5,597 nucleotides of DNA, taken from Gammaproteobacteria bacterium (GTDB taxonomy: Bacteria; Pseudomonadota; Gammaproteobacteria; Steroidobacterales; Steroidobacteraceae). The position numbers and the translations under genes are program-made. The DNA lies in the NCBI GenBank assembly GCA_030830595.1, contig JAURMS010000198.1, forward strand, positions 1 to 5,597, in the 5' to 3' direction. Shown here piece after piece: positions 1-5,597 of this stretch. Positions within the stretch are counted from its first letter, which is position 1. The number at the start of each line of letters is the position of its first letter. The notes under the pieces are model-generated. The model was not told where the DNA came from, searched no databases, and saw only the letters and a list, made by a program, of their open reading frames with translations.

Positions 1-675
1 CAGCTTGAAATCGTCCACGTCGATGATGCAGACACCCACCGACTGGTTATAGCGGCGCGCAGATTCCAGCGCCTGCTCCAAAAGCACCATGCCACCGCGC
101 CGGTTCCAGAGCCGGGTCAACTCGTCGAGCAGCGCCTGCCGGCGGCTGGCGTCGAGTTTGGCGAGCAGCTTCTGCTGCAGGCCGCCGACGTCCGACAACA
201 AGAGCTCACGCTGGGCAAGCTCGCCGGCATCGGTCATGGCCTCGGCGAGCTCTACGGTCACCTCGTGCGGCTCGGTGTCGTAGACCGCGATGGCCCCGAT
301 CATGTGGCCGAAACGGTCGTTGATCGGGCTGACCGCAGCAAAGCGGAACTTGGGGCTCGCCTGCACCAGGGGATGGTTGCGCGTGCGCTCGTCGCGCGTG
401 AGGTCAGCGATGGCCACCGCCCGGCGATCGGCCAGGAGCGTCGAGGCCAGGCTGCGGGCTGCGGGCAATTCAGCGACGTTCCAGCCGGTGACCGCCTTGA
501 ACCACTCACCCTCCTTGTTCAGGAAGCTGATGGCGGCGACCCGGGTGCCCAAGGCCCGCTGGGTCATGCGGGCAAGGCGGTTGAAGCGTGACTCCAGGGG
601 AGTCAGGATCAGGTCCCGCACCTGCATCTCGGCGATCTGCAGGGTTTCGGTGTGGATGAGGTCATGCGTACCCAT
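1..675 (-). CDS. GAF-GGDEF protein, probable diguanylate cyclase (N-terminal part; 3' end outside window)
   Basis: The reverse strand reads as one open frame of 225 residues that leaves the window without a stop. Residues about 25-150 look like a GAF sensory domain: a V-A-A-I-S-F-L strand, an E-W-F-K-A-V-T-G-W segment, D-L-T-R-D-E-R-T-R-N-H-P-L-V, then F-R-F-A-A-V-S-P-I and G-A-I-A-V-Y-D. A helical linker (about 155-182) leads into the start of a GGDEF domain: D184-E-L-T-R-L-W-N-R-R-G194 and I-D219-V-D-D-F-K-L225, where D219 should be the first metal-binding Asp. Such proteins usually make c-di-GMP from two GTP, with the GAF domain tuning activity. The GGDEF signature itself lies beyond the edge, so activity cannot be judged. 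I see no transmembrane segment or signal peptide, so it is probably cytosolic. The start at 675 has only a weak Shine-Dalgarno; an ATG at 627 or a GTG at 723 are alternatives. It is divergent from fadE. Confidence 0.88.
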   Translation of the reverse strand, partial: MGTHDLIHTETLQIAEMQVRDLILTPLESRFNRLARMTQRALGTRVAAISFLNKEGEWFKAVTGWNVAELPAARSLASTLLADRRAVAIADLTRDERTRNHPLVQASPKFRFAAVSPINDRFGHMIGAIAVYDTEPHEVTVELAEAMTDAGELAQRELLLSDVGGLQQKLLAKLDASRRQALLDELTRLWNRRGGMVLLEQALESARRYNQSVGVCIIDVDDFKL

Positions 676-759
676 GGCGCCGATGTTATGGAAAACTGGC
701 GACCCGAACGGGAACCACGTCACATTCAGCCCAGTCGGACCGGGAGCGAGGGAAAAATC
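676..759. promoter_or_regulatory. Divergent intergenic region between the GAF-GGDEF gene and fadE
   Basis: This 84-bp gap separates two divergently transcribed genes and must contain the fadE promoter and probably that of the minus-strand gene. I cannot assign convincing -35/-10 pairs by eye. The most AT-rich patch is around 684-697. An A-A-C-T-G-G at 694-699 recalls one half of a FadR operator, but the other half is absent, so I do not call an operator. Confidence 0.5.
749..753 (+). promoter_or_regulatory. Shine-Dalgarno site fixing the fadE start
   Basis: AGGGA lies 6 nt upstream of the ATG at 760. It supports that start over the in-frame ATG at 652, which would add 36 residues of non-conserved sequence lying partly opposite the coding region of the divergent gene. 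The ATG at 760 also places a hydrophobic segment at the very N-terminus, as in FadE proteins. Confidence 0.75.
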
Positions 760-3207
760 ATGCTGAGTTTCACGATCATCGTCGCGCTGCTGGTGGGTCT
801 GGGCTGGATCGTCGCCCGTCAGGGCGGGCTGGGCCCGGCCACGCTGGCGGTAGCCGCTGCGCTGGTGGCCTGGATCCTGCTGGTGCCGGAGGCCGTATGG
901 GGCCAGGCACTGCTGTGGCTGGTCCTGCTGGGGCTGATCCTGGTCGGTACCGATCCCCTGCGCTTGCGCATGATCACGCGACCGTTCTTCCGCCTCTACA
1001 AGCGGATGCTGCCGCGGATGTCCGACACCGAACGCGAGGCGCTGGAGGCCGGGACCGTCTGGTGGGACGGCGAGCTGTTCACCGGCCGGCCCGACTGGCA
1101 GAAACTGCTCGGCAGCCCGGTCCCGAAGCTGTCGGAGGAGGAGCGGGCTTTCCTCGATGGGCCCTGCGAGGAGCTCTGCCGGATGCTGGATGAGTGGGAC
1201 ATCACTCACCACCGCGCCGACCTGCCACCAGAGGCCTGGGAGTTCATGAAGAAGCAGGGCTTCTTTGCCATGATCATCCCGAAACGCTACGGCGGGCGGG
1301 AATTCTCCGCCTACGCTCACTCCTGCGTGCTGGCCAAGCTCGCCAGCCGCTCGAGCGTGGCCTGCTCGACGGTGGCCGTGCCGAACTCCCTCGGCCCGGC
1401 CGAGCTGCTGCTGCACTATGGCACCGAGGCCCAGCGGCAGCACTACCTCCCCAGGCTGGCTTCCGGCAAGGACATCCCCTGCTTCGGCCTGACCGCACCG
1501 CGCGCCGGGTCCGATGCCGCCTCCATCCCCGATACCGGCCTGGTGTGCCGAGGCACCTGGCAGGGCAAGGAAGTGCTGGGCATCCGGCTGAACTTCTCTA
1601 AGCGCTACATCACCCTCGCGCCCGTGGCCACGGTCATCGGCCTCGCCTTTCGCCTGTTCGACCCGGAGCGGCTGCTGGGGGGTGAGAAAACCGATCGCGG
1701 CATCACCGTGGCGCTGGTGCCGCGCGACACGCCCGGCCTCAGGATCGGCCGGCGCCACTTCCCGCTCAACATTCCCTTCCAGAACGGCCCCATCGAGGGC
1801 AAGGACGTCTTCGTTCCGCTGGACTCGATCATCGGCGGGCCTGAAATGGCCGGTCAGGGCTGGCGCATGCTGGTGGAGCAGCTCTCGGTGGGGCGCTGCA
1901 TCTCGCTGCCCTCCAACTCCGTGGGCGGCGCCAAGGGTGCGCTGTACTCGACCGCGGGCTATGCGCGCATTCGGCGACAGTTCAACCTGCCGATCAGTGA
2001 GTTCGAGGGCATTTCCTCGGTGCTGGCCCGCATGACGGCCACCACCTACGTCATGGATGCGGCCCGCTCGGTGACGGCAGCCGCCATTGATGGCGGAGAG
2101 AAGCCGGCCGTGCCCTCGGGGATCCTGAAATACCACTGCACCGAACTTGGTCGACAGTTGGTCAACGACGCCATGGACATCCAGGGCGGCAAGGGCATCT
2201 GCCTCGGGCCACGCAATTACCTCGGCCGCGGTTACCAGCTTACGCCGGTGGGCATCACGGTGGAGGGCGCCAACATCCTCACCCGCAACCTGATCATCTT
2301 CGGGCAGGGGGCCGTGCGTTGCCATCCCTGGGTCCTGAAGGAAATGCAGGCCGCGCAGGACCCCGACCGCAAGCGCGGCCTGCGGGCCTTCGATGAGGCG
2401 TTGATGGGGCACGTGGGTTACACGCTGAGCAATGCCGTGCGTTCGCTGCTTGGTGCACTCACCCTTTCGCGCAGCGCCTCGGCCCCTGTGTCGGGTCCCA
2501 CCGCACGCTTCTACGAACATATCGAGCGCTTCAGCGCCTCGTTCGCCTTCGCTACGGACATCGCCATGCTTTCGCTGGGCGGTTACCTGAAGAAGAAGGA
2601 AAGCCTGTCGGCCAGGCTTGGGGACGTGCTGTCCGCCATGTACCTGGCCTCCATGGTGCTCAAGCATTTCGAGGACCAGGGCCGACAGGAAGAGGACCTG
2701 CCCATCGTCGAATATGCCTGCCGCACCCTGCTCTACCGCGCACAGGAACAGCTGCACAGCTTCCTGCGCAATTTCCCCGTGCGCTGGCTGGCTGGCCTGA
2801 TGCGGGGGGTGATCTTTCCGCGCGGCCTGACCTACTCGGCACCCGACGACCGGCTGGGTCGCCAGCTGGCCCGTTTGCTCACGGCCCCGACAGCCGTGCG
2901 CGAGCGCCTCTGCGCCGGGGCCTACCTGAGCCGGGATCCCGACAACCACCTCGGGCTGGTGCAGGAGGCGCTGGAAGTCGCCGGAGAAGTGGAACCGCTG
3001 TTGAAAAAACTGCGGGTGGAGGGAGAGAAGACCGGCAAGGTCACCGCGCTCGACCTGCCCGCCCAGATCGAGCAGGCCCTGCGCGAAAAGGTCATCACCC
3101 AGGCGGAGGCCGAGCGCCTGCGACGCTACGATGCAAAGGTCATGGAGATCGTCCATGTCGACGACTTCGATCCGGAGGAACTTCAGGCCGGACTGCAACC
3201 GATCTAA
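760..3207 (+). CDS. fadE: Acyl-CoA dehydrogenase FadE (815 aa, membrane-associated)
   Basis: FadE is the FAD-dependent enzyme that converts acyl-CoA to trans-2-enoyl-CoA, the first step of beta-oxidation. The length, 815 residues, is almost that of E. coli FadE (814). Three hydrophobic stretches (about 3-19, 27-42 and 47-63) form an N-terminal membrane anchor. The acyl-CoA dehydrogenase core follows: I-T-H-H-R-A-D-L-P-P near 148, F-F-A-M-I-I-P-K-R-Y-G-G near 168, the flavin/substrate motif C241-F-G-L-T-A-P-R-A-G-S-D252, R-Y-I-T-L-A-P, then G-R-R-H-F-P-L-N-I-P-F-Q-N-G-P. The segment I-T-V-E-G-A-N-I-L-T-R holds E502, which aligns with the catalytic Glu of the E-G-T-x-Q-I motif in other family members. 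The remainder matches the FadE-specific C-terminal (DUF1974) region and ends with the family-typical V-D-D-F-D-P-E-E-L. The gene is intact and likely monocistronic or first in its unit. No terminator follows; feoA begins 47 nt later. Control by fatty-acid regulators is expected from the family, but I see no clear operator. Confidence 0.97.
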   Translation: MLSFTIIVALLVGLGWIVARQGGLGPATLAVAAALVAWILLVPEAVWGQALLWLVLLGLILVGTDPLRLRMITRPFFRLYKRMLPRMSDTEREALEAGTVWWDGELFTGRPDWQKLLGSPVPKLSEEERAFLDGPCEELCRMLDEWDITHHRADLPPEAWEFMKKQGFFAMIIPKRYGGREFSAYAHSCVLAKLASRSSVACSTVAVPNSLGPAELLLHYGTEAQRQHYLPRLASGKDIPCFGLTAPRAGSDAASIPDTGLVCRGTWQGKEVLGIRLNFSKRYITLAPVATVIGLAFRLFDPERLLGGEKTDRGITVALVPRDTPGLRIGRRHFPLNIPFQNGPIEGKDVFVPLDSIIGGPEMAGQGWRMLVEQLSVGRCISLPSNSVGGAKGALYSTAGYARIRRQFNLPISEFEGISSVLARMTATTYVMDAARSVTAAAIDGGEKPAVPSGILKYHCTELGRQLVNDAMDIQGGKGICLGPRNYLGRGYQLTPVGITVEGANILTRNLIIFGQGAVRCHPWVLKEMQAAQDPDRKRGLRAFDEALMGHVGYTLSNAVRSLLGALTLSRSASAPVSGPTARFYEHIERFSASFAFATDIAMLSLGGYLKKKESLSARLGDVLSAMYLASMVLKHFEDQGRQEEDLPIVEYACRTLLYRAQEQLHSFLRNFPVRWLAGLMRGVIFPRGLTYSAPDDRLGRQLARLLTAPTAVRERLCAGAYLSRDPDNHLGLVQEALEVAGEVEPLLKKLRVEGEKTGKVTALDLPAQIEQALREKVITQAEAERLRRYDAKVMEIVHVDDFDPEELQAGLQPI

Positions 3208-3208
3208 A

Positions 3209-3228
3209 CGATAATGGTTCTCAATAAG
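3209..3228 (+). promoter_or_regulatory. Probable Fur box upstream of feoAB
   Basis: GATAATGGTTCTCAATAAG (3210-3228) matches the 19-bp Fur consensus at 13 of 19 positions by my count. In the 7-1-7 form, 3209-3223 matches 11 of 14 informative positions. It begins 1 nt after the fadE stop codon and lies 27-46 nt before the feoA ATG, as expected for an iron-repressed ferrous-iron uptake operon. The GATAAT at 3210-3215 is also 5/6 to a sigma-70 -10 hexamer, so bound Fur could block polymerase directly. I find no good -35 at the right distance; it would have to lie inside the fadE 3' end. Confidence 0.72.
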
Positions 3229-3237
3229 GTGTAGACT

Positions 3238-3255
3238 TGGGGGCAGGGTCCCCCA
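3238..3255 (+). promoter_or_regulatory. Perfect inverted repeat (hairpin) over the feoA ribosome-binding site and start codon
   Basis: TGGGGG (3238-3243) and CCCCCA (3250-3255) are exact reverse complements around the 6-nt loop CAGGGT (3244-3249). The last paired base is the A of the feoA ATG, and the AGGG Shine-Dalgarno-like sequence sits in the loop. In mRNA this would be a short, very GC-rich stem that could limit ribosome access. There is no U-tract, so it is not a typical intrinsic terminator. Confidence 0.5.
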
Positions 3256-3539
3256 TGCCAGACACTCGCCCGCCAGAATTGTCCCTGCCCGAGCTTGCGA
3301 CCGGCGAAGCAGGCGAGATCGTGGGGTTACGCGATGCGGGACTCGAGATCGGAGGTGAGCTGCATGCCACCCTCGCCCAGCGCCTGCTGGAGCTAGGGTT
3401 TGTACCGGGCGAGAAGCTGACCGTGATCGGGCGGATCTGGCCGGGCGGCGATCCGCTCGCGGTCCAGCTCGGCCGCTCCCGCTTCGCCCTGCGCCGTCGC
3501 GAGGCGGAAGCGATCCGGGTCCGCAGGCTGGCGCCATGA
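3255..3539 (+). CDS. feoA: FeoA, ferrous iron transport protein A (94 aa)
   Basis: FeoA is a small cytosolic SH3-like protein needed for FeoB-dependent Fe(II) uptake, thought to act on the G-protein/permease. The sequence opens with L-S-L-P-E-L-A-T-G-E-A-G-E-I-V-G-L, then has the family's A-Q-R-L-L-E-L-G-F-V-P-G-E-K-L-T-V-I block (about residues 41-58), G-G-D-P-L-A-V-Q-L-G, and R-F-A-L-R-R-R-E-A-E-A-I near the C-terminus. At 94 residues it is slightly longer than the usual 75-85, mainly through its N-terminus. The ATG at 3255 has an AGGG 6-7 nt upstream; an in-frame TTG at 3237 would add six residues and is less likely. Its stop overlaps the feoB start as ATGA (3536-3539), indicating translational coupling. 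Regulation is probably by Fur through the box at 3209-3228. Confidence 0.95.
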   Translation: MPDTRPPELSLPELATGEAGEIVGLRDAGLEIGGELHATLAQRLLELGFVPGEKLTVIGRIWPGGDPLAVQLGRSRFALRRREAEAIRVRRLAP

Positions 3540-5386
3540 GCAGCGACACCCTGCGTATCGCGCTGGTGGGCGTGCCCAACAGCGGCAAGACCGCCCTGTT
3601 CAATCGCCTGACCGGCGCGCAGCAGAAGGTAGCCAATTACGCCGGGGTGACCGTCGAGCGCAAGGAGGGCCGCTTCAGCGGCGCGCACGGCCGCGAGTAC
3701 CGCCTGCTCGACCTGCCTGGCACCTATTCGCTGACGCCGACCTCGCTCGACGAGGCGATCACCCGCGACCTGCTGCTCGGTCGACTGGCGGGCGAGCCCC
3801 GGCCCGACCTCGTGATCTGCGTACTCGATGCCACCAACCTGCGGCTGAACCTGCGGCTGGCCCTGGAATTGAAGTCGCTGGGCCTGCCGATGGTGGTCGC
3901 GCTCAACATGAGCGACCTCGCCGAGCAGCGCGGGTATGCGCTGGACGTGTCGGCCTTGCAGGACGCGCTCGGTCTCCGGGTGGCGAAGACGGCTGCGGTG
4001 GTCTCCGGGGGTGCTGATGCACTCGTCAGCCTGCTCGATGAGGTCGGCGCGGCGCTGCCACCCGCGCGTGCAGCCCTCGGCGCGGGCGATGAACTGGCGC
4101 GACAGCGCGAGGTGCGCGCCCTGCTGGCACGGGTTGGCTACCGTGAACCGCTGCGACCGCGCCTGCTGGAAAGCCTTGATGCCGTAGTCATGCATCCCGT
4201 GGCCGGCCTGGTGGTCCTGGCAGGGCTGCTGTTCGCGGTCTTCCAGGCAGTGTTCAGCTGGGCCGCGGCGCCGATGGAATGGATCGAACAGGGCATCGGC
4301 CTGGCCGGCGCTGCGGTCGCGGCCGGGCTCCCTCCCGGACCCCTCCGGGGGCTGCTGATCGATGGCGTGCTGGCCGGCGTCGGCAGCGTGCTGGTGTTCC
4401 TGCCACAGATCCTGATCCTGTTCTTCTTCATCCTGGCGCTCGAGGAAAGTGGTTACCTGCCTCGCGCCGCCTACCTGCTGGACAGGCTGATGGGTGGCGT
4501 CGGGCTTTCCGGGCGGGCCTTCATCCCGCTGCTGTCGAGCTTCGCGTGCGCAATCCCCGGCATCATGGCCACGCGCACCATCCCGAACCTGCGCGATCGG
4601 CTGGTGACCATCATGATTGCCCCGCTCATGACCTGCTCGGCGCGATTGCCAGTCTATGCACTCCTGATCGGCGCGTTGGTGCCGGCGCGCAGCGTGGGGC
4701 CCTTCAACCTGCGCGGCCTGGTGCTGTTCAGCCTCTACCTCGCCGGCGTGGTCTCGGCATTGATCGTGGCGCGCATCGCCAAGAGCCAACTGGCCAAGGG
4801 GGCCTATCATCCCCTGCTGCTGGAGCTGCCGGAGTACCACTGGCCCAGCCTGCGGAATCTCGCCATCGGCCTGCGCGAGCGTGGCGGCATCTTCCTGCGG
4901 CGGGTCGGCACGATCATCCTCTCGTTGATGGTGCTGCTGTGGTTCCTTGGCAGTTACCCCGCCGCACCAGCCGGCTCGTCCCTGCCCGACATCTATTACA
5001 GCTACGCCGGCATGCTCGGCCGTGGGCTCGAGACGCTGCTCGCCCCGCTGGGCTTCAACTGGCAGATCTCCATTGCCCTCGTGCCCGGCCTCGCGGCGCG
5101 GGAAGTGGCGGTGGCCGCCCTCGGCACGGTGTATTCATTGTCCGATCAGGCAGACGTTGCCACCGCGCTGGGTCCGGTCATAGCGCAGGAGTGGACGCTG
5201 GCCACCGGCCTGGCGCTGCTCGCGTGGTACGTCTTCGCGCCGCAGTGCCTGTCGACGCTGGCCGTGGTGCGGCGCGAGACGGCCAGCTGGCGCTATCCGC
5301 TGCTGATGGCCGGCTACCTGTTTGCCTTGGCCTGGGCCGCGGCCTTCCTGACCTACCGACTGGCTGTGGCGGCGGGGCTCGGATGA
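3536..5386 (+). CDS. feoB: FeoB, Fe(II) transporter with N-terminal G domain (616 aa)
   Basis: FeoB imports Fe(II) across the inner membrane. The G domain (about 5-170) has G1 G12-V-P-N-S-G-K-T19, switch-I T39 in A-G-V-T-V-E, G3 D59-L-P-G62 and G4 N124-M-S-D127. The linker after it (about 171-217) is short, and a polytopic membrane part with about eight or nine hydrophobic segments runs from about 219 to the end. The first gate repeat has A-L-E-E-S-G-Y-L-P-R-A-A-Y (301-313) and S-F-A-C338-A-I-P-G-I-M-A-T-R-T-I. The second has P-L-M-T-C367-S-A-R-L-P-V-Y. C-terminal A-P-Q-C-L-S-T-L-A-V-V-R-R-E-T is also typical. The protein is shorter than E. coli FeoB (about 773), and its pore motif reads A-C-A-I-P-G rather than the G-C-N-V-P-A familiar from E. 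coli-type FeoB; I take this as a subtype, not a defect. The start overlaps feoA and the stop overlaps the next ORF, both as ATGA. Confidence 0.97.
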   Translation: MSSDTLRIALVGVPNSGKTALFNRLTGAQQKVANYAGVTVERKEGRFSGAHGREYRLLDLPGTYSLTPTSLDEAITRDLLLGRLAGEPRPDLVICVLDATNLRLNLRLALELKSLGLPMVVALNMSDLAEQRGYALDVSALQDALGLRVAKTAAVVSGGADALVSLLDEVGAALPPARAALGAGDELARQREVRALLARVGYREPLRPRLLESLDAVVMHPVAGLVVLAGLLFAVFQAVFSWAAAPMEWIEQGIGLAGAAVAAGLPPGPLRGLLIDGVLAGVGSVLVFLPQILILFFFILALEESGYLPRAAYLLDRLMGGVGLSGRAFIPLLSSFACAIPGIMATRTIPNLRDRLVTIMIAPLMTCSARLPVYALLIGALVPARSVGPFNLRGLVLFSLYLAGVVSALIVARIAKSQLAKGAYHPLLLELPEYHWPSLRNLAIGLRERGGIFLRRVGTIILSLMVLLWFLGSYPAAPAGSSLPDIYYSYAGMLGRGLETLLAPLGFNWQISIALVPGLAAREVAVAALGTVYSLSDQADVATALGPVIAQEWTLATGLALLAWYVFAPQCLSTLAVVRRETASWRYPLLMAGYLFALAWAAAFLTYRLAVAAGLG

Positions 5387-5553
5387 GCGCGGCCTGGCAA
5401 TGGCTGGTGGTCGTGCCGCTGCTGATGGCAAGCGGCGCCTGTGCGATCTGGATGCTGTGCCCGGCAGCACTGCGCCTACGGCTGGCAAGACGGCTGGGCC
5501 TGCAGGTCAAGCCATCCCATCCGGATTGCGCGGCTTGCAAGGATCGTCGATGA
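5383..5553 (+). CDS. Small membrane protein with C-terminal CxxC, downstream of feoB (56 aa)
   Basis: This short ORF starts in an ATGA overlap with the feoB stop (5383-5386) and ends in an ATGA overlap with dinB (5550-5553); such tight packing argues that it is translated. It has one hydrophobic segment (about 5-29, including C20 and C26), then a basic stretch R-L-R-L-A-R-R-L (31-38) and a short tail with H46-P-D-C49-A-A-C52 followed by K-D-R-R. The positive charges after the helix predict a cytosolic C-terminus. I do not recognise the family with certainty. By position and design it resembles the FeoC or FeoB-associated Cys-rich small proteins found after feoB in other bacteria, so a role in iron transport (metal binding or FeoB assembly) is a reasonable inference. 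It shows no winged-helix FeoC features. The same frame stays open upstream within feoB, but that part is a reading-frame shadow. Confidence 0.72.
   Translation: MSAAWQWLVVVPLLMASGACAIWMLCPAALRLRLARRLGLQVKPSHPDCAACKDRR
5539..5543 (+). promoter_or_regulatory. Shine-Dalgarno site of dinB inside the preceding small ORF
   Basis: AAGGA lies 6 nt before the dinB ATG, within the last codons of the small ORF. It supports the start at 5550 and means dinB can recruit ribosomes itself as well as by coupling. I see no CTGT-N8-ACAG LexA-type box in the preceding 150 bases. Confidence 0.65.
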
Positions 5554-5597
5554 CCCTGCCGCGCCGGGCCATCCTGCACGTCGACATGGATGCCTTC
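5550..5597 (+). CDS. dinB: DNA polymerase IV (DinB), N-terminal 16 residues; continues past window
   Basis: The 16 visible residues are M-T-L-P-R-R-A-I-L-H-V-D12-M-D-A-F. The I-x-H-V-D-M-D-x-F block is the hallmark N-terminus of Y-family polymerase DinB; D12 corresponds to catalytic Asp8 of the E. coli enzyme (I-I-H-V-D-M-D-C-F). Pol IV carries out error-prone translesion synthesis. The start is the ATG of an ATGA overlap with the upstream small ORF and has a good Shine-Dalgarno. So little is visible that completeness and activity cannot be judged; UmuC- or ImuB-type relatives fit less well because their N-termini differ from H-V-D-M-D. Confidence 0.85.
   Translation, partial: MTLPRRAILHVDMDAF

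Noticed and set aside
687..712. Possible FadR or PsrA operator upstream of fadE
   Set aside because: Only an A-A-C-T-G-G half-site resembles FadR's operator, without the matching second half, and no G-A-A-A-C-N4-G-T-T-T-C type palindrome is present.
652..759. Longer fadE with an extra 36 N-terminal residues
   Set aside because: The extension is hydrophilic and unlike FadE N-termini, lies partly opposite the divergent gene, and the ATG at 760 has a good Shine-Dalgarno and gives the expected 815-residue length.
265..766. Two overlapping plus-strand open frames opposite the GAF-GGDEF gene
   Set aside because: The minus strand reads as a clear GAF plus GGDEF protein across this stretch; the plus frames have no recognisable domain.
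3237..3254. TTG start for feoA at 3237
   Set aside because: It would add six residues with no family support. The ATG at 3255 has an AGGG at suitable spacing.
3208..3255. Intrinsic terminator for fadE
   Set aside because: The only hairpin here (3238-3255) lacks a downstream T-run and overlaps the feoA start codon.
3221..4840. 539-codon open frame on the minus strand opposite feoA and feoB
   Set aside because: Its product is Gln/His/Arg-rich low-complexity sequence without any domain, exactly antisense to two well-conserved genes. Long antisense frames are expected in GC-rich coding DNA.
4279..5382. Long plus-strand open frame inside feoB that runs into the small ORF
   Set aside because: The portion over feoB is Arg/Ala/Pro/His-rich frame-shadow sequence. 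Only the part from the ATG at 5383 has sensible hydrophobicity and start/stop overlaps.
5400..5549. SOS/LexA box for dinB
   Set aside because: I looked for CTGT-N8-ACAG in the visible upstream sequence. CTGT occurs around 5438 and 5455 but without a correctly spaced ACAG partner.

Overview
This is a GC-rich, gene-dense chromosomal segment with bacterial gene grammar: Shine-Dalgarno sites, ATGA stop/start overlaps and almost no intergenic space. The gene set fits a high-GC gammaproteobacterium: a FadE-type membrane acyl-CoA dehydrogenase of about 815 residues, a FeoA/FeoB pair with a Fur-like box, a diguanylate cyclase and DNA polymerase IV. This is inferred from gene content only; I cannot name a genus. 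I see no mobile elements, CRISPR arrays, tRNA/rRNA genes or direct-repeat structures.

Layout. (1) Positions 1-675, minus strand: the N-terminal 225 residues of a GAF-GGDEF protein, a probable diguanylate cyclase, cut by the left edge inside the GGDEF domain. (2) Positions 676-759: an 84-bp gap between divergent genes that should hold both promoters. (3) Positions 760-3207, plus strand: fadE, the first dehydrogenation step of fatty-acid beta-oxidation. (4) Positions 3208-3254: a short gap with a strong Fur-box-like sequence 1 nt past the fadE stop, then a perfect 6-bp hairpin that covers the feoA ribosome-binding region and start codon. (5) Positions 3255-5553: feoA, feoB and a 56-residue membrane protein ending in H-P-D-C-A-A-C. 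(6) Positions 5550-5597: the first 16 codons of dinB (Pol IV), cut by the right edge.

feoA, feoB, the small ORF and dinB are joined by three successive 4-nt ATGA overlaps, so they look like one translationally coupled operon. The first three genes make sense as a ferrous-iron importer: a cytosolic FeoA regulator, the FeoB G-protein/permease, and a small Cys-bearing membrane protein where FeoC or FeoB-associated Cys-rich proteins are found in other bacteria. The most notable points are the small protein, the coupling of an error-prone polymerase to an iron-import operon, and the possible two-level control of feoA (Fur box plus start-site hairpin). Otherwise the region looks like ordinary housekeeping sequence, and I see no clearly new system.
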